Origin: Elusimicrobia bacterium GWA2_56_46
GTDB lineage: Bacteria > Elusimicrobiota > Elusimicrobia > Elusimicrobiales > UBA9959
Assembly: GCA_001799575.1 (NCBI GenBank)
Contig: MGTT01000011.1
Span: 220,025-284,024 of the forward strand
Direction of reading: 5' to 3'
DNA length: 64,000 bases
Position 1 is the stretch's first letter. Every line of letters begins with the position of its first letter. Below the pieces are notes generated by a model. That model worked only from the letters and a program-made list of their open reading frames with translations. It was not told the origin of the DNA and made no database searches. Of this stretch, positions 1 through 12,800 are shown piece after piece. Made by a program: the position numbers and the translations under genes.

Positions 1-826
1 GGGAACCAACACCCACAAAAACTTTCCCGTCCAGCACCAGCGGCGAAGAGACGGAAGAGGCGCCCAGACCGGCCCGCCACAGAAACTCTCCGGTCGTCCG
101 GTTTAAAGCGTAAAGATAACCGTCCAGGGACGGTACAAAAAGCGCGTCCCCCGCCGCGGACGGCGCGGCGTCCACCCAGCCACCGGTCGGATACCGCCAC
201 AACAACGCGCCGGTTCTGGCGTTAAGGGCGTAAACATTCTTGTCCCTGGCACCGAAGTAAACGATATCCTCAAAGATCACCGGGCTGGAGACGATCTCGC
301 CCCCGGCCTGGAAAGGCGTCCACGCCTCGGTAAGCGGCGGATAGGCCTGCTCGGAGGCATAGCCGGTGCGCGCCGCATTCCCCCTGAACATAGGCCAGTC
401 CGCCGCGGACAGGAGGGATGAGGGATGAGGGATGAGGGATGAAAGGAAGAGAAAAAGCGTAAGCGTTTTCTTCGCCAAACCTGTTTGCTGTTTTTTTACC
501 ACTGTTGTCAGAATTCTGACTATTTCATCACATTCCTTAAGCAACTGATCAATACCCTCTTTTCCGGAAGCCGGGAAACTTTCAGATATTATCCTGAGCC
601 AATAATGGGACTCGCGCGCCTCTTTTCGTGCGATATTGGCGCTATGTGTAAAATCTGATTTGGACAAGCCGGCCACCGCTTCCTCCCAATTGGCCCCGAC
701 AGAAGTCGCGGAACGCATTAACTGTCGTAAAACATCCACAGCAAGACGATCTGAACTCATCCTGCGCGACAAGCCGATAATATCCACGGCAAACTTAAAG
801 AATCTTTCCGCAAGTTCCTCTCTCAT
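1..826 (-). CDS. Four-helix-bundle protein fused to PQQ-like beta-propeller (partial, runs off left edge)
   Basis: An open frame runs from an ATG at 826 (upstream GGGAGAGG is a good ribosome site) to the window edge without a stop. Residues 1 to about 117 read as a four-helix-bundle protein of the 23S rRNA intervening-sequence type (SVGANWEEA, ARKEARESHYWLRI). Residues 121-142 form a hydrophobic, signal-like stretch ending LLSAAD, and from about 144 the sequence is a PQQ/Trp-docking propeller (DWPMFRGN, VYFGARDKNVYALN, DGYLYALNRTTGEFLWR). Family four-helix-bundle proteins normally end near residue 120, so either this is a true fusion or the propeller gene has its own start (GTG at 502 or TTG at 478) that happens to be in frame. 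The hydrophobic stretch is partly encoded by an AGGGATG array. It is the same architecture as the C-terminal propeller of the neighbouring giant protein. The frame is certain; the fusion in vivo is not. Confidence 0.7.
   Translation of the reverse strand, partial: MREELAERFFKFAVDIIGLSRRMSSDRLAVDVLRQLMRSATSVGANWEEAVAGLSKSDFTHSANIARKEARESHYWLRIISESFPASGKEGIDQLLKECDEIVRILTTVVKKQQTGLAKKTLTLFLFLSSLIPHPSSLLSAADWPMFRGNAARTGYASEQAYPPLTEAWTPFQAGGEIVSSPVIFEDIVYFGARDKNVYALNARTGALLWRYPTGGWVDAAPSAAGDALFVPSLDGYLYALNRTTGEFLWRAGLGASSVSSPLVLDGKVFVGVGS
414..441 (+). repeat. Heptamer array (AGGGATG)x4, left arm of inverted pair
   Basis: Exactly four AGGGATG units (28 bp). They are the inverse of the four CATCCCT units at 841-868; the two arms enclose the four-helix-bundle coding region. 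On the coding (minus) strand the array encodes the SSLIPHPSS part of the putative signal segment. Confidence 0.95.
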
Positions 827-836
827 AATAGCCTCT

Positions 837-868
837 CCCTCATCCCTCATCCCTCATCCCTCATCCCT
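837..868 (+). repeat. Heptamer array (CATCCCT)x4, right arm of inverted pair
   Basis: Four CATCCCT units at 841-868 preceded by a partial unit. The array lies between the four-helix-bundle start codon (826) and the stop codon of the giant FN3 gene (874-876), in the opposite orientation to the array at 414-441. Confidence 0.95.
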
Positions 869-873
869 TCTTC

Positions 874-3800
874 CTACGGTCCTATCTTCAGCACGTAGGT
901 CTTTCCGTCGGTGGAACCTACCACCAGGGTCATATTGGCCGTGTCTATAACGATGTCGGCCCTCACGGGCCCTCCGGTGGCCACCGGCCAGCCTGGCCTC
1001 AAAACGCCGGTATTGGCGTTAACGGCGTAGATATAACCGTCGTCGCAGCCGAAATAGACATAATCCGCCCCGCCCTGTGGCGTATAAACAGTGTCAGGCA
1101 GCCAATTAGGGAAAGACCTGATGGCTCCTCCCGCCTGGAAAGGCCAGCCGGCGGCGCTCAAGCCGGTAGCCGCATTAACTTTATGAAGTCTGCCGGCATC
1201 GTCTCCGAAGAATATATACTTTGTCTCCTCCCAGGTCACAAAAGGCGAAGTGTAGATCGGCGCGCCGGCATGATAATCCTTCTCCGGCTCCGTCGCCCCC
1301 GCCGGCCAGCCGGCGGGAACATTGCTCAGGTTGGAGGAAATCCTGGCATAGAGCTTCCCGTCCGTGGAAGTAAAATACAGGACATTGTTTGGATCCGCCA
1401 CGCGCGCGTCCAGGTATGGGGATGATTTTATGGCCGCGCCGGTCTGATAGCTTGTAGGCGAAGTGCCGTCGCCTGTTTTCAGCGCCACCATTTTCCCGTC
1501 CTCCAGGCCTATCCATGCGGTATTGACGGTAGCCCTGTTATCTATGGCCATCATCCCGGAGATGGGCGCCGTTATGGCCGAGGCATAGGTCCAGCCGCTG
1601 CACGGGGTCCCATCGGCTTTATTCAGGCAGCGGACCGTATTATCGCCGGCGCCAAAATAAAACACGTCCCCGCTGCAACTTACATCGGAACACATAAGGT
1701 TGGATCTTATGGGCGCGCCTATGGACTTTTTCCAGGACAGCCCCGCTGAGGAATCATTGTCCCGGATCTTATATACGTCACCGTTGTCATCCGCAAAATA
1801 CAGGTACAATCCGCCGGCTTCCACCACCGGCATCGGACTTGTCCTTATCGGCGAGAGCGTGTCGGTCGGATAGGCCCATTTAATGGTTCCGTCTTTTTTA
1901 ACCGCCCTTAAATATCCGTCGGTCGACGTCATATAGACGGCTGAACTTACCGTGGGGCTGGTGTCGCCGTCATAGGTGTAATACCCAGCCATGGCCTCCA
2001 CTACCGTATTTGTCGGCGGCGCGTACGGCCAGGTTGTGCCCTCCGGCGGCAGGGCGGGGGCGATTATGGTGATCGACGAGGTCTCCACCTGAGCGGAAGG
2101 AGTAAACTCCTCCGGCTGGTCGCTGGGGCCGTCCCTTACGGTCAGGGTCGGAAGGGAATTGAAACTCACCCTGAACACGTTGTCGGGGAACCGCGCGGAA
2201 GCGTTCTGGGTGCTCTCAAATACCACATAGAATGTGCGGGTTGAGGCGGCGGGGATGGATGCGGAAAGCAGATCGGGAGCAAGCACGGTCAGCGTGGACA
2301 CACCATTCACATCCAATGAAATTAACGACATGGGAATATAAGCGATAGTGCTGACATCTATACCCGATTCGTAGCGGCCGTATATACCGGTGCTGGTGGA
2401 GTCCCTTACCAGCATAATGGCGTTGAAAAGGTTCTTCGCCATGACCGTGTCGAGGGGAGCCGACACGGAATTCAGCACCTTGAATGTAACAGTCGTTATT
2501 TCCAGGCTGTTGAAACCGGCCGGGCTGTTGTTGGAGATCTCCAGCTTGACGGCGCTGTCGCGTGAGGCGTTGTTCATCCACAGCGGCGCGGAGGTGCTTG
2601 CGGTGACCGAATGCACGCTGGCGTCGTAGGTGACCGTCCCCAGGATTATCTGCGGCGCCGCTTTTGTACCGGTATCGGTGTTAAAAGTCACCCGGTATGT
2701 GGCGCCGGCCGCCAGCGGATAACCGTCCTGGTCGTTAAACGACAAACCTGTCTGTACCGTAGTCTGCTGGGCAAGGGAAGCCAGGTTGAAGCCGATGTCG
2801 GCCAGCCGATAAGTGTGCGGAGAGCGCGTGTCCGGGTTTCCGCCGGTTCGCCCGAAGATAATACTGTTCGCGGTGCCGGTACTTGAATCAGACCCTATAG
2901 TCATGCTGATAGGGAATTTTCTGGCCAGGAACTGCGGAACTCCCGTGTTAAGCGGATAGGCAAGAGTATTGGCCGGCGCCGGGACGGGATTATTGTTCCT
3001 GGAGCCCAGGGTGGCCGCGGCCGACGCCGCGAAGTCGGCCGAATTGCTGTCCGTATCGGCCCCCTCGCCGGGCTGCCTGATTATAGAGTTAACGGCGCCG
3101 GCCGGAGCATAGTTCCCTACGGAGGTCGTTTCTCCGATGTAATTGTATCTGGAATAACTGGCGCCGGACTGCCAGGTGACCTCGTCTTCCACCGATCCGG
3201 CCGGATCTTCCAGCGTCAGGAAATCCCCGGCGCCGTTCAGGCCGGCCGGGCCGAAAACGTAAGCGAAAGACAGGCCGTCATCGCTTACTGACGAGAAATC
3301 CAGCAAAGCGTAATTCCGGGGATAGATCTTTTTTGTGAATCTGAACCTGAGACCATTGGCCGAAGCGTATGAATTTCTGAGAGCGTAGCCGGTCAGGGTC
3401 CGCGTGGAAGTAAGCGAGGTGTTATAGAGCTCTATGAACTGCCCGTTCAGCGCGCCGTAGGACACCTCGTTTATTTTAAACGTGTCCGTAGCGCGGTAAT
3501 TGACGTAGTTTTTTGTCGGCGTCGGGTCTATCTCAAGGAAAGCCGGGTTCCCGTCGGTGATCCTGGCGAAAGACTGGCCCTCCGAGAGAACTCCCGGCCC
3601 CGGCCACTGAACCTGGTCCACCAGGCGGCCTCCGGCGTCCAGCAGCTCGACATGGTAACTCTCGCCGCCGTTCAGATCCACCGGCAGATTGACGATAGTG
3701 AAAGTGGATCCCGCGTTTATCACGTCGCCGGCGCCGCCGGTCCAGACGGTAATGGGCGCGCCGCCCAGGGCGATGCTGCTCTCGACGTAATTCAATTTCC

Positions 3801-6800
3801 AGCCGAGGAGCGGGGAAGTGCTGGTGGTGTTATTGTAAAGTTCGACCCAGTCGTCGGCCGCGGACGGCCCTGAAGGATATACTTCATTGACATACACAAG
3901 CGCCGGCAGAATGAGCTCCGGGTAAACCTCATAGGAGTTCAGCAGCAAGCCGTCGCCTTTGACGAGACGGAGGCAGTAAACGCTCCCGGGGAAGACCCCG
4001 TTGTCTTTCAGCGCGAAATCCCATTTTCCGTCCTGGTTCCGCTGGATGCCCGCCACGCTGTTGGTGGAATTATTCAATTCCTCGTAGGTCTGGTTGACTA
4101 CGGTATGAGCTCCGTGCTGGGGATCTTCGGCGTTGGCGGTCAAAGCGGTGTTATCCGCGGGGGCGTTGTCTTTGAAAGCGATGACGGTAGCGCTGGTAAC
4201 ATCCGTATAATCGGCGGGCACGCCCCCGCTGGGCGCATCGCAGGTTCCGTCTCCTTTGCCGGCGACCTGGAGCCTAAAGTCCTGGGCGTCGACGGGGAGA
4301 TCCACCTGGTTAGTGTGCAGCAGCGCCCTGAGCCTGAATGCCGCGCCCGCGGAGGGGAGGGGAGCCAGCGTGTCCTGCGCGGCCAGCGGAACCCCCACAT
4401 CCGTCGTGTCGGTATTATTAAAGAACCGGTAGGCGGACTGGGAGAATGTGGTGGAGGGCGCGGCCGCCCAGAAAGCGAATGAAAAACCGCCCACGGTAGT
4501 TGAAGCCAGGCTGGTATCAAGCGCCGCGCCGCCGTCGGCATTCGACCAGGTAAAAGCCGGCACGGAGGTCATCAGCAGACGCTTGGCAAACAGGCGGCCG
4601 GTTCCGGAGGCGCCGTCGGCCACTGTAAATATAAGCCGATCCTTGTTAACCGGATCCTGCTGAATATCATACCTTACCTGCGGGTTGGCAAAAAGCGGCG
4701 TCGGAGTCCCGTCGGGATTTCCAAGCGTGGGAGCGCCGGTAGTGCCGTAATACCAGCCTATATTGGTGGCGGACGCGTCGTTATAAGTCACCAGCCAGCG
4801 CGTAGTCACGCCTGACGTAAGCCAGCCCGCCGCCACCAGCTTGCTTCCCGCGACCGGGAGCGCGCAGGTGGCGTCAACGTCGTTGTTATTGCTCCAGGCA
4901 GAACCCGACCAGTAACCGATCTGCATATCGTTGCTGGTGCCGCCGGCGGCATTGCCGATGGACGCAAAGATCATTTCATTGCTGTTCGGGTTGGCCGCGA
5001 GATCCAGATTGGTGGCGTCATTGTCGAAAGTGGGCGGAGAGTAGCGCGTACCCCAGGCGTGCAACGGTGTCCCGCCGGTCCAGGCCGCGGTCGCAACTCT
5101 TACGCCGTTGGTACCGTTATTCCCGGCCGAGTTCGCCCAGACCACCATCAGATCCCCGGAGAGGGATTCGAACTCCACGTCAAAGTCGTCCACATCCTGC
5201 GCGACGGCCACCACCTCAAGCGAAGTTTCAAGCGCCGCCGAGGGCTCATTCTCCCAGGCGGTTCCGTTCCAGACCATCGCGGACAGATCCGAAGCGTCGT
5301 CAGCCCAGATGGCCGCGATGGTACCCGAAGAAGCCCGGCGGTCGGAGGCCATCTTCACCCACTGCACCACCCCGGAGGTTCTGACCGGATCCAGGTTGTT
5401 GTTGGCTGACCAATTCCCGGAACCGCAATCCGCGCTTCCGGGTTTGATCCGGTAGCCGAGTTCATCGGTATTGGCGGCGTCCCGAGAATACAGCACCATA
5501 ACATCCCCGGTATTGGTCTCGTAAGCGATGTCGAAACGCCGCGTAAGTTCGGAGCCGCCCACCGTTTGCGTCCACTCTTCGCTCCAGTTAGCCCCGTCGG
5601 TGCACAGCATATGCAGCGTTCCGTCCTTGACATAACCGGCCACAGCCTCCTGTTTGTCGGAAAGAGGATTGGTCTTGATCACGAACAGGGATCCCGCCGC
5701 CCCCGAAACGGTATTCTGCACGGCGCTGAAATTGTTGCCGGCGCTGTAGTAATTGCGGAACTGCGGCATGGTATTGCCCGCCTGGCCGTAGAAGATCACG
5801 CCGTCCCCCCCGGAGTGCACCACGGGCAGCGCTTTGGTTTTTACAAACCCCAGGTTCACCCAGTCGGTAAAACCGCCGTTATTGTGCTGCGCCCGCACCC
5901 GGAAGTAATAATAGGTGTCGATGTTCAGGCTGCTGAACGTGGCGCCGGGGCCGGAAGCCGGTGCTGTTGTGAAAGTCACCTGGTCGGAAGCGCCGACATT
6001 AAAGTCATAGGCCGTGGAGACCTGCACGGTGTAGAGAGTGGCGCCAAGCGGGTTAGAGTTATTGTCCCAACTGACTGAAAAACCGTTATCCGCCACCGCG
6101 CTGAAAGTGGAGACGGATGACCGCGGCAAATTGGCCAGCGTTGAGGCGGCTGGATAGGCTGACCAGGAACTTGAGTTGGCATTGCCGTTGGCCCGCACGA
6201 AAAGATAATAGGTCGTATTCGGGGCCAGAGCGGGATCGAAGACGGAGGCGCTGACGGCAAATTTTCCGAACGTCGTGCTGGACGCATAAATCGGAGAAGG
6301 CGGGTTAGACGGATTGACGGAGGCGGCAAGAATATACCCCGTAGCTTCGTTAACCAGCTGCCAGCTTGCGGAGATAGAGTTTGTATCGGCGCCGGTTATG
6401 GATTCTATTACCGGCGCGGGCATTGTCAGCGTCCTCGTGGAGCCCAGAGCGGCGTAGTCCGTGTAAATGCCGTTATGGTTTACGGCCCGGACCTGGAAAT
6501 AATAGACCGTATTGATGCTTAGATTTGTGAAAGCGTATGCCGGGCCCGAAGCCGGGGCCGTTGAAGCCGTAACCTGGTCGGCCGCCCCGGAGTTGAAGTC
6601 CTGGGCGGTGGAAACCTGCACCGTATATGTTGTTCCGGGCAAAGGATTTGAATTCCCGCTCCAGGCGGCCGTAAAGCCCGTCGCGGACGCGGCGCTGAAA
6701 GTGGAAACGGCGGTCAGCGGGATGTTGGCCCAGGTGGCTGTTCCCTGAACCGTTGTGTAGGCGGTGGGAACGCCATTGTTGTTAAGACCGGAGACCTGGA

Positions 6801-9800
6801 AATATACGGTGGTGTTGGGATTCAGTCCCGAGGAACTGAGCGCCAGGTTATATGTGTCCGACGCGGTCACCACCGCCCCGGCGGGACTTGAAGGATCCGG
6901 CGCCGTTGAGGCCAGAACGCGGTATAGCGTGGTATTCAGCGGATTGCCGTTTTCCAGCCAGTTGAATTGTATGGCGCCTGCGCCGACGCCGGTGAAATTA
7001 TTGAAAACCGGCGGCCTGGTCAAAGTCGAGGTTCCCTGAGCCACGGTATAGCCGGTGAGAATATTGTTCCTGTTGAGCGCGGCTATCCGGAAATAGTAGG
7101 TGGCGTTGACGTCAAGCCCCGCCGAGCTCAGATAAACATTGTAGGTGTCCGAACTTGTCACCGCCGCCCCGGCCGGCGCGGAGGGATCCGGCGCGGTCGA
7201 GGCCAGAACGCGGTAAAGCGTGGTTGCCGCCGGATTGCCGTTCGGCGACCAGTTCGCCTGCATGGAACCGGAACTTATATCGGTGAAACCGGTAAAAGAC
7301 GGGACGGCGGCCCAGGTCGAGGTTCCCTGGGCGACGGTATAGGCGGTCGGGACAGCGTTATTATTTAGCCCGGCAACGCGGAAATAACAGGTGGTGTTCG
7401 CGTTAAGCCCGGAGGAACTTAGGGCCAGGCTATACGTGTCCGACGTCGTCACCACCGCGCCGCCTGGGTTTGAGGGATCCAGCGCGGTCGAAGCCAGCAC
7501 GCGGTAAAGCGTGGTATTCAGCGGATTGCCGTTATTTGACCAGTTGAACTGGATGGCCCCGGCCGCGACATTGGTGAAGTTGGTGAAGACCGGCGCATTG
7601 GCCAGCAGAGTCGAGGTTCCTGGATAGGCGGACCATTCGCTTACCGACCCCGGACCATTGGCGCGCACAAAAAGATAATACGTGGCGTTCGCGCTCAAAG
7701 CCGGATTAAAGACCGAAGCGCTGAGATTTCCCACCGTCGTGCTGGAAGCGTCTATAGAAGAAGGCGGGTTAGCCGGATTGGCGGAGGCGGCCAAAGTATA
7801 GCCGGTGGCTCCGGTCACCAGCGACCAGTTAGCCGTCATAGAGGTCACATAAACGCCGGTTATGGAACCGATTATCGGAGCCCCGATCCCTCCTATGGGC
7901 AGGGTCGTTTCAGTATCCGGCGGGGAAGTATAAGAGGTTATGACGCCATTGTTGTTTACGGCCGCCGCCTGAAAATAGTAGGCCTTATTGGCGGCAAGGC
8001 CTGAGGAACTCAGATAGACATTGTAAGTGACGGAAGCGGTGACCACGGCGCCGGCCGGCGCGGAGGGATCGGGCGCCGTGGAAGCCAGCACGCTATAGCG
8101 TGTCCCAGAAGCATTGCCCGTCGCTGACCAGTTGTAGATTATCGCGGCGGGCGTTATCCCGGTGAAATACCGGCCCGTCGGCATATTGGCCAGAGTGGAA
8201 GTTCCCCGCGCCGCGGTATAGCTTGTAGGAACATAATTCCTGTTAAGTCCGGCGACGCGGAAGTAGTAAGTCGTGTTGGCGTTCAGCCCGGAAGAGATCA
8301 AAGCCAGGTTATACGTGTCCGAAGCGGTAACCACCGCGCCGCCCGGGTTTGACGGATCCGGCGCGGTCGAAGCCAGAACGCGGTAAAGCGTCGTATCCAG
8401 CGGATTGCCGTTATTCGACCAGTTTAATTGCATTGCGTCCGCGGTTAAGCCGGTGAAGTTGATGAAAACAGGAGCATTGGCCAGCAAAGTAGCCGTGCCC
8501 TGGATCACGGTATAGCCGCTCGGGACGCTGTTTCTGTTAACCGCGGCGGCCTGGAAATAGTAAGTGGTGTTTGCGCTCAGGCCCGAGGAACTGAGCGCCA
8601 GGTTATACGTATCCGACGTAGTCACCACCGCGCCGCCCGGGCTTGACGGATCCGGCGCGGTCGAAGCCAGAACGCGGTAGAGCGTCGTATCCGGCGGATT
8701 GCCGTTGTTCGACCAGTTGAACTGGATGACCCCGGCGGCGACATTTGTGAAGTTGGAGAATACCGGCGTATTGGCCCAGGTTGAGGTTCCCTGGACCGCT
8801 GTATAGCCGGTTAGCACGCTATTGCTGTTCATAGCTGCGGCCCGGAAATAGTAAGTGGTGTTCGCGCTCAACCCGGAAGAACTTAAGGCCAGATTATATG
8901 TGTCCGACGTAGTGACAACAGCCCCGCCAGGGTTTGAGGGATCCGGCGCGGTAGAAGCCAGAATGCGGTAGAGCGTCGTATCCGGCGGATTGCCGTTATT
9001 CGACCAGTTGAACTGTATGGCTCCGGCGGCAACGTTGGTGAAATTAGTGAAAACAGGCGCATTAGCCCAGGTTGAGGTGCCCTGGGCGGTTGTATAACCT
9101 GTGGCAATGCCATTTTTGTTTATACCCGCGGCCTGGAAATAGTAAGTGGCGTTCGCGTTCAGCCCGGAGGAACTTAAGGCCAGATTATACGTGTCCGACG
9201 CCGTCACCACCGCGCCGCCCGGATTTGACGGATCAGGAGCGGTTGAAGCCAGAACGCGGTAAAGCGTCGTGTTCAGCGGATTGCCGTTATTCGACCAGTT
9301 GAACTGGATAGTATTCGCGCTCACATTGGTGAAGTTGGCGAACACCGGCGCGAAAGCCACCAGAGTCGCCGTCCCCTGGGCCGCGGTATAGGCCGTGGGG
9401 ACGCTGTTATTGTTAAGTCCGGCCACGCGGAAATAATACGTGGTATCTGCATTAAGCCCGGCGGAACTGAAATAAACATTGTAGGTGTTCGAGGTGGTCA
9501 CCACCGCGCCGGCCGGATCCAGGGGATCGGGCGCCGTAGAAACGGCAACGCGGTAGAGTGTGCCCGGATAAGGATTGCCGTTGGCCGACCAGTTGAACTG
9601 TATAGCCCCGGCCCCCACATCGGTAAAATTGGTGAATACGGGCGCGTTCTCCAGCAGAGTGGAAGTCCCCGGATACGCCGACCAGGAGCTGGACGCTTTG
9701 GAATCATGGCTCCGCACGAAAAGATAATAGGTGGTGTTCGCGTCCAAAGCCGGCGTATCCAGGGTGGCGCCTGGATTTTCCGTCGTGCTTGAAGCGTAGA

Positions 9801-12800
9801 CCGGATTGGGCGGATTATCCGGATTTATAGAGGCGGCCAAAGTATAAGCTGTGGCCCCGTCGACCAGAGACCAGGCCGCCGTCAACTGGCGCGCCGCCAC
9901 GTTGGTGAAAGCGGAGATGACCGGCCGCGCCGGCGCCAGGCTCTCCGTCACCTGAACCCAGGAATCCCCGCTGACTCCGGCCGTGGCTCCGCCCAGGGTA
10001 GCGGTCACATTCCTGCCGCTGCCCATGGTAACACCGTTGCCGTCGTCGATATAGGCCCTCACCGCCAGCCTGTCTCCGTTGGAAAGCACGGTAAAGACGG
10101 GGAATTTAGCCCAGTTTTGCGCGGCCAGCGTGGTGGTAAGCTCCGCGCGCGGAATAAGAACCGAGGCGATCACGGACTGGAGCGCGCCGGAAGCGTCCGC
10201 GCGCAAAAGCTCGGCGGTTATGGTGGCGTTTGCCTGAACAGCGCTCTCCCTGGCCCAGATATTAAAGGTGACATTGCCCGCGATGGTGACCGCGTCCAGG
10301 GGATCGGAATACCAGATGACATTCGTTCCCGCCGCGACCCTGGTGAATTGCGTCTCGGCGGTCGGAGGGGTAACTGTCCCCGCCAGGGTATTCTTGGTGT
10401 AGGTCGCCACCGCGGCCCCCATGGTTCTTGTCAGATAGCGCTCATCGTCGGCGCCCGGATCGATGGAAGAGACGGTATCCTGAAAATACAGCTTTGTAGC
10501 GATCGCCGGCAGCGTAGCGGTCGATTGGGCCGCGCTGTAAGCGGTGAGAATCCCGTTATTATTCAACCCGGCGGCGCGGAAGTAATAAGTGGTCCTGGAA
10601 GCCAGGCCGCTTAAGATCAAACTTACGTCGTAGGTCTCCGACATGACAACCAGCGCGCCGGCGGGATTCAAGGGGTCGGACGCCGTCGATGACGCCACGC
10701 GGTACAAGGTGCCGGGGTAAGGATTGCCGTTGGCTGACCAGTTGAATTGCATATCGTCCGCGCTCACATTTGTAAATTCGGTAAACACCGGCGGATTGGC
10801 CCAGGTTGAGGTTGACTGAACCGGTGTATTAGCGGTGGGGACGCCGTTATTATTAAGTCCGGCCGCGGTGAAGTAATAAGTCGTATTCGCGTTAAGTCCG
10901 GAGGAACTCAAGGCCAGATTGTAGGTATCGGAGGCCGTCACCACGGCCCCGCCCGGATTTGAGGGATCCGGCGCGGTCGAAACCAGAACGCGGTACAGCG
11001 TGGTATCCAGCGGATTGCCGTTATTCGACCAGTTAAACTGGATGGCCGAGGAGTCGACACCGCTGAAATTGGCGAACACGGGCGCAAAAGCCAGGAGAGT
11101 CGAAGTCGCCTCGGCCGCCGCATAATTTGTGGCTATGCCGTTATTGTTAAAGCCGGCTGCGCGGAAATAGTAGGTGGTATTGGCGTTGAGCCCCGAAGAA
11201 GTTAAATAAACGTTATAGGTACTGGAAGCGGTGACCACGGCCCCGCCCGGGTTTGAGGGATCCGGCGCGGTCGACGTCAGGACGCGGTACAGCGTGCCCG
11301 GATAAGGATTCCCTCCTGCCGACCAGTTGAACCGGATGGCGCCCGCGCCAATATCGGTAAAGCCGGAGAATACCGGTATCCCGGCCAGGCTTGAGGTTGA
11401 CTGGGCCGCCGTATAGCTGGTGGAAACACCGTTGTTATTAATACCCGCCACCCTGAAATAGTAAGTAGTGTTCGCATTCAGCCCGGAGGAGCTTAAAGCC
11501 AGGTTATAGGTATCCGAGGTGGTAACTATCGCGGCGCCGGGATCTAATGGATCCTGCGCGGTGGAAGTAAACACCCGGTAAAGCGTGGTGTTCAGCGCAT
11601 TGCCGTTGTTAGACCAGTTGAACTGGATGGCGCCCTCCCCCACCCCTGTGAAGCCGGTGAATACGGGCGGAAAGGCCAGCAGGGTAGAGACGCCGGGATA
11701 AGCGGCCCATACGCTTGCCGCCCCCGGCCCATTGGCCCGGACGAAAAGGTAATAGGTGGTGTTAGCCGCCAAAGCGGGCTCAAAGACGGAAGCGCTGATA
11801 CTCTGGTTCCCGACCGTGGTGCTGGAAGCGTCTATCGAAGGCGGGGTGGCGGAATTTACGGAGGCGGCCAAAGTGTAGCCGGTGGCCCCGTCTACCAGCG
11901 ACCAGTTCGCCGTGATCGAAGTCACATAAACGCCGGTGATCGAACCAATGAGAGGAGCGCCGATCCCGCCCTGGGGAAGCGTCCTGGCCGCGGCCGGCGC
12001 GGTGTAAGAAGTGAGAATGCCGTTATTATTTACGGCCGCCGCCCGGAAATAATAATCGGTATCGGAATTCAGGCCGGAAGAACTCAGGTAGACATTGTAG
12101 GTGTCCGAGGCCGTCACCACCGCGCCGTCCGGAGAAGAGGGATCCGGGGCCGTGGAGACCAGCACCCTGTAAACTGTTCCCGGAGTATTACCCGCCGAAG
12201 ACCAGTTAAATTGGATCCTATCCTCCCATACCCCGGTAAAATTCAAGCCCGCGGGCTGGACGGCTAAAGTCGAAGTGCCCCGGACCGCCGTATAAGCGGT
12301 GGAAACGCCGTTGTTGTTAAGTCCGGCCGCGATGAAATAGTAAGAAGCATTCGCGTTAAGCCCGGAGGAAATTAAAGCCAGGTTATAGGTGTCCGACGCG
12401 GTCACCACCGCGCCGCCGGGGTTCAGCGGGTCGGACGCCGTTGAGGTTAAGACGCGGAACAGCGTACCGGGATAAGGGTTGCCGTTGGCCGACCAGTTAA
12501 ACTGTATGGCCCCGGCATCCACATCAGTGAAATTAACGAACGCGGGAGCGAAGGCCAGCAGAGTTGAGGTCGATCGCGCGCCCGTATAACTTGTGGCGGC
12601 GCCGTTGTTGTTGATGCCCGCCACGCTGAAGTAATAAGTCGTGTTCGCGTTCAGCCCCGAAGAACTTAAAGCAAGCTCATAAGTGTCCGACGCGGTCACC
12701 ACCGCCCCGACCGGATTTGAGGGATCCGGCGCCGTTGAGGTTAAAACACGGTAAAGCGTGATATCCGGCGGATTGCCGTTATTCGACCAGTTGAACTGTA

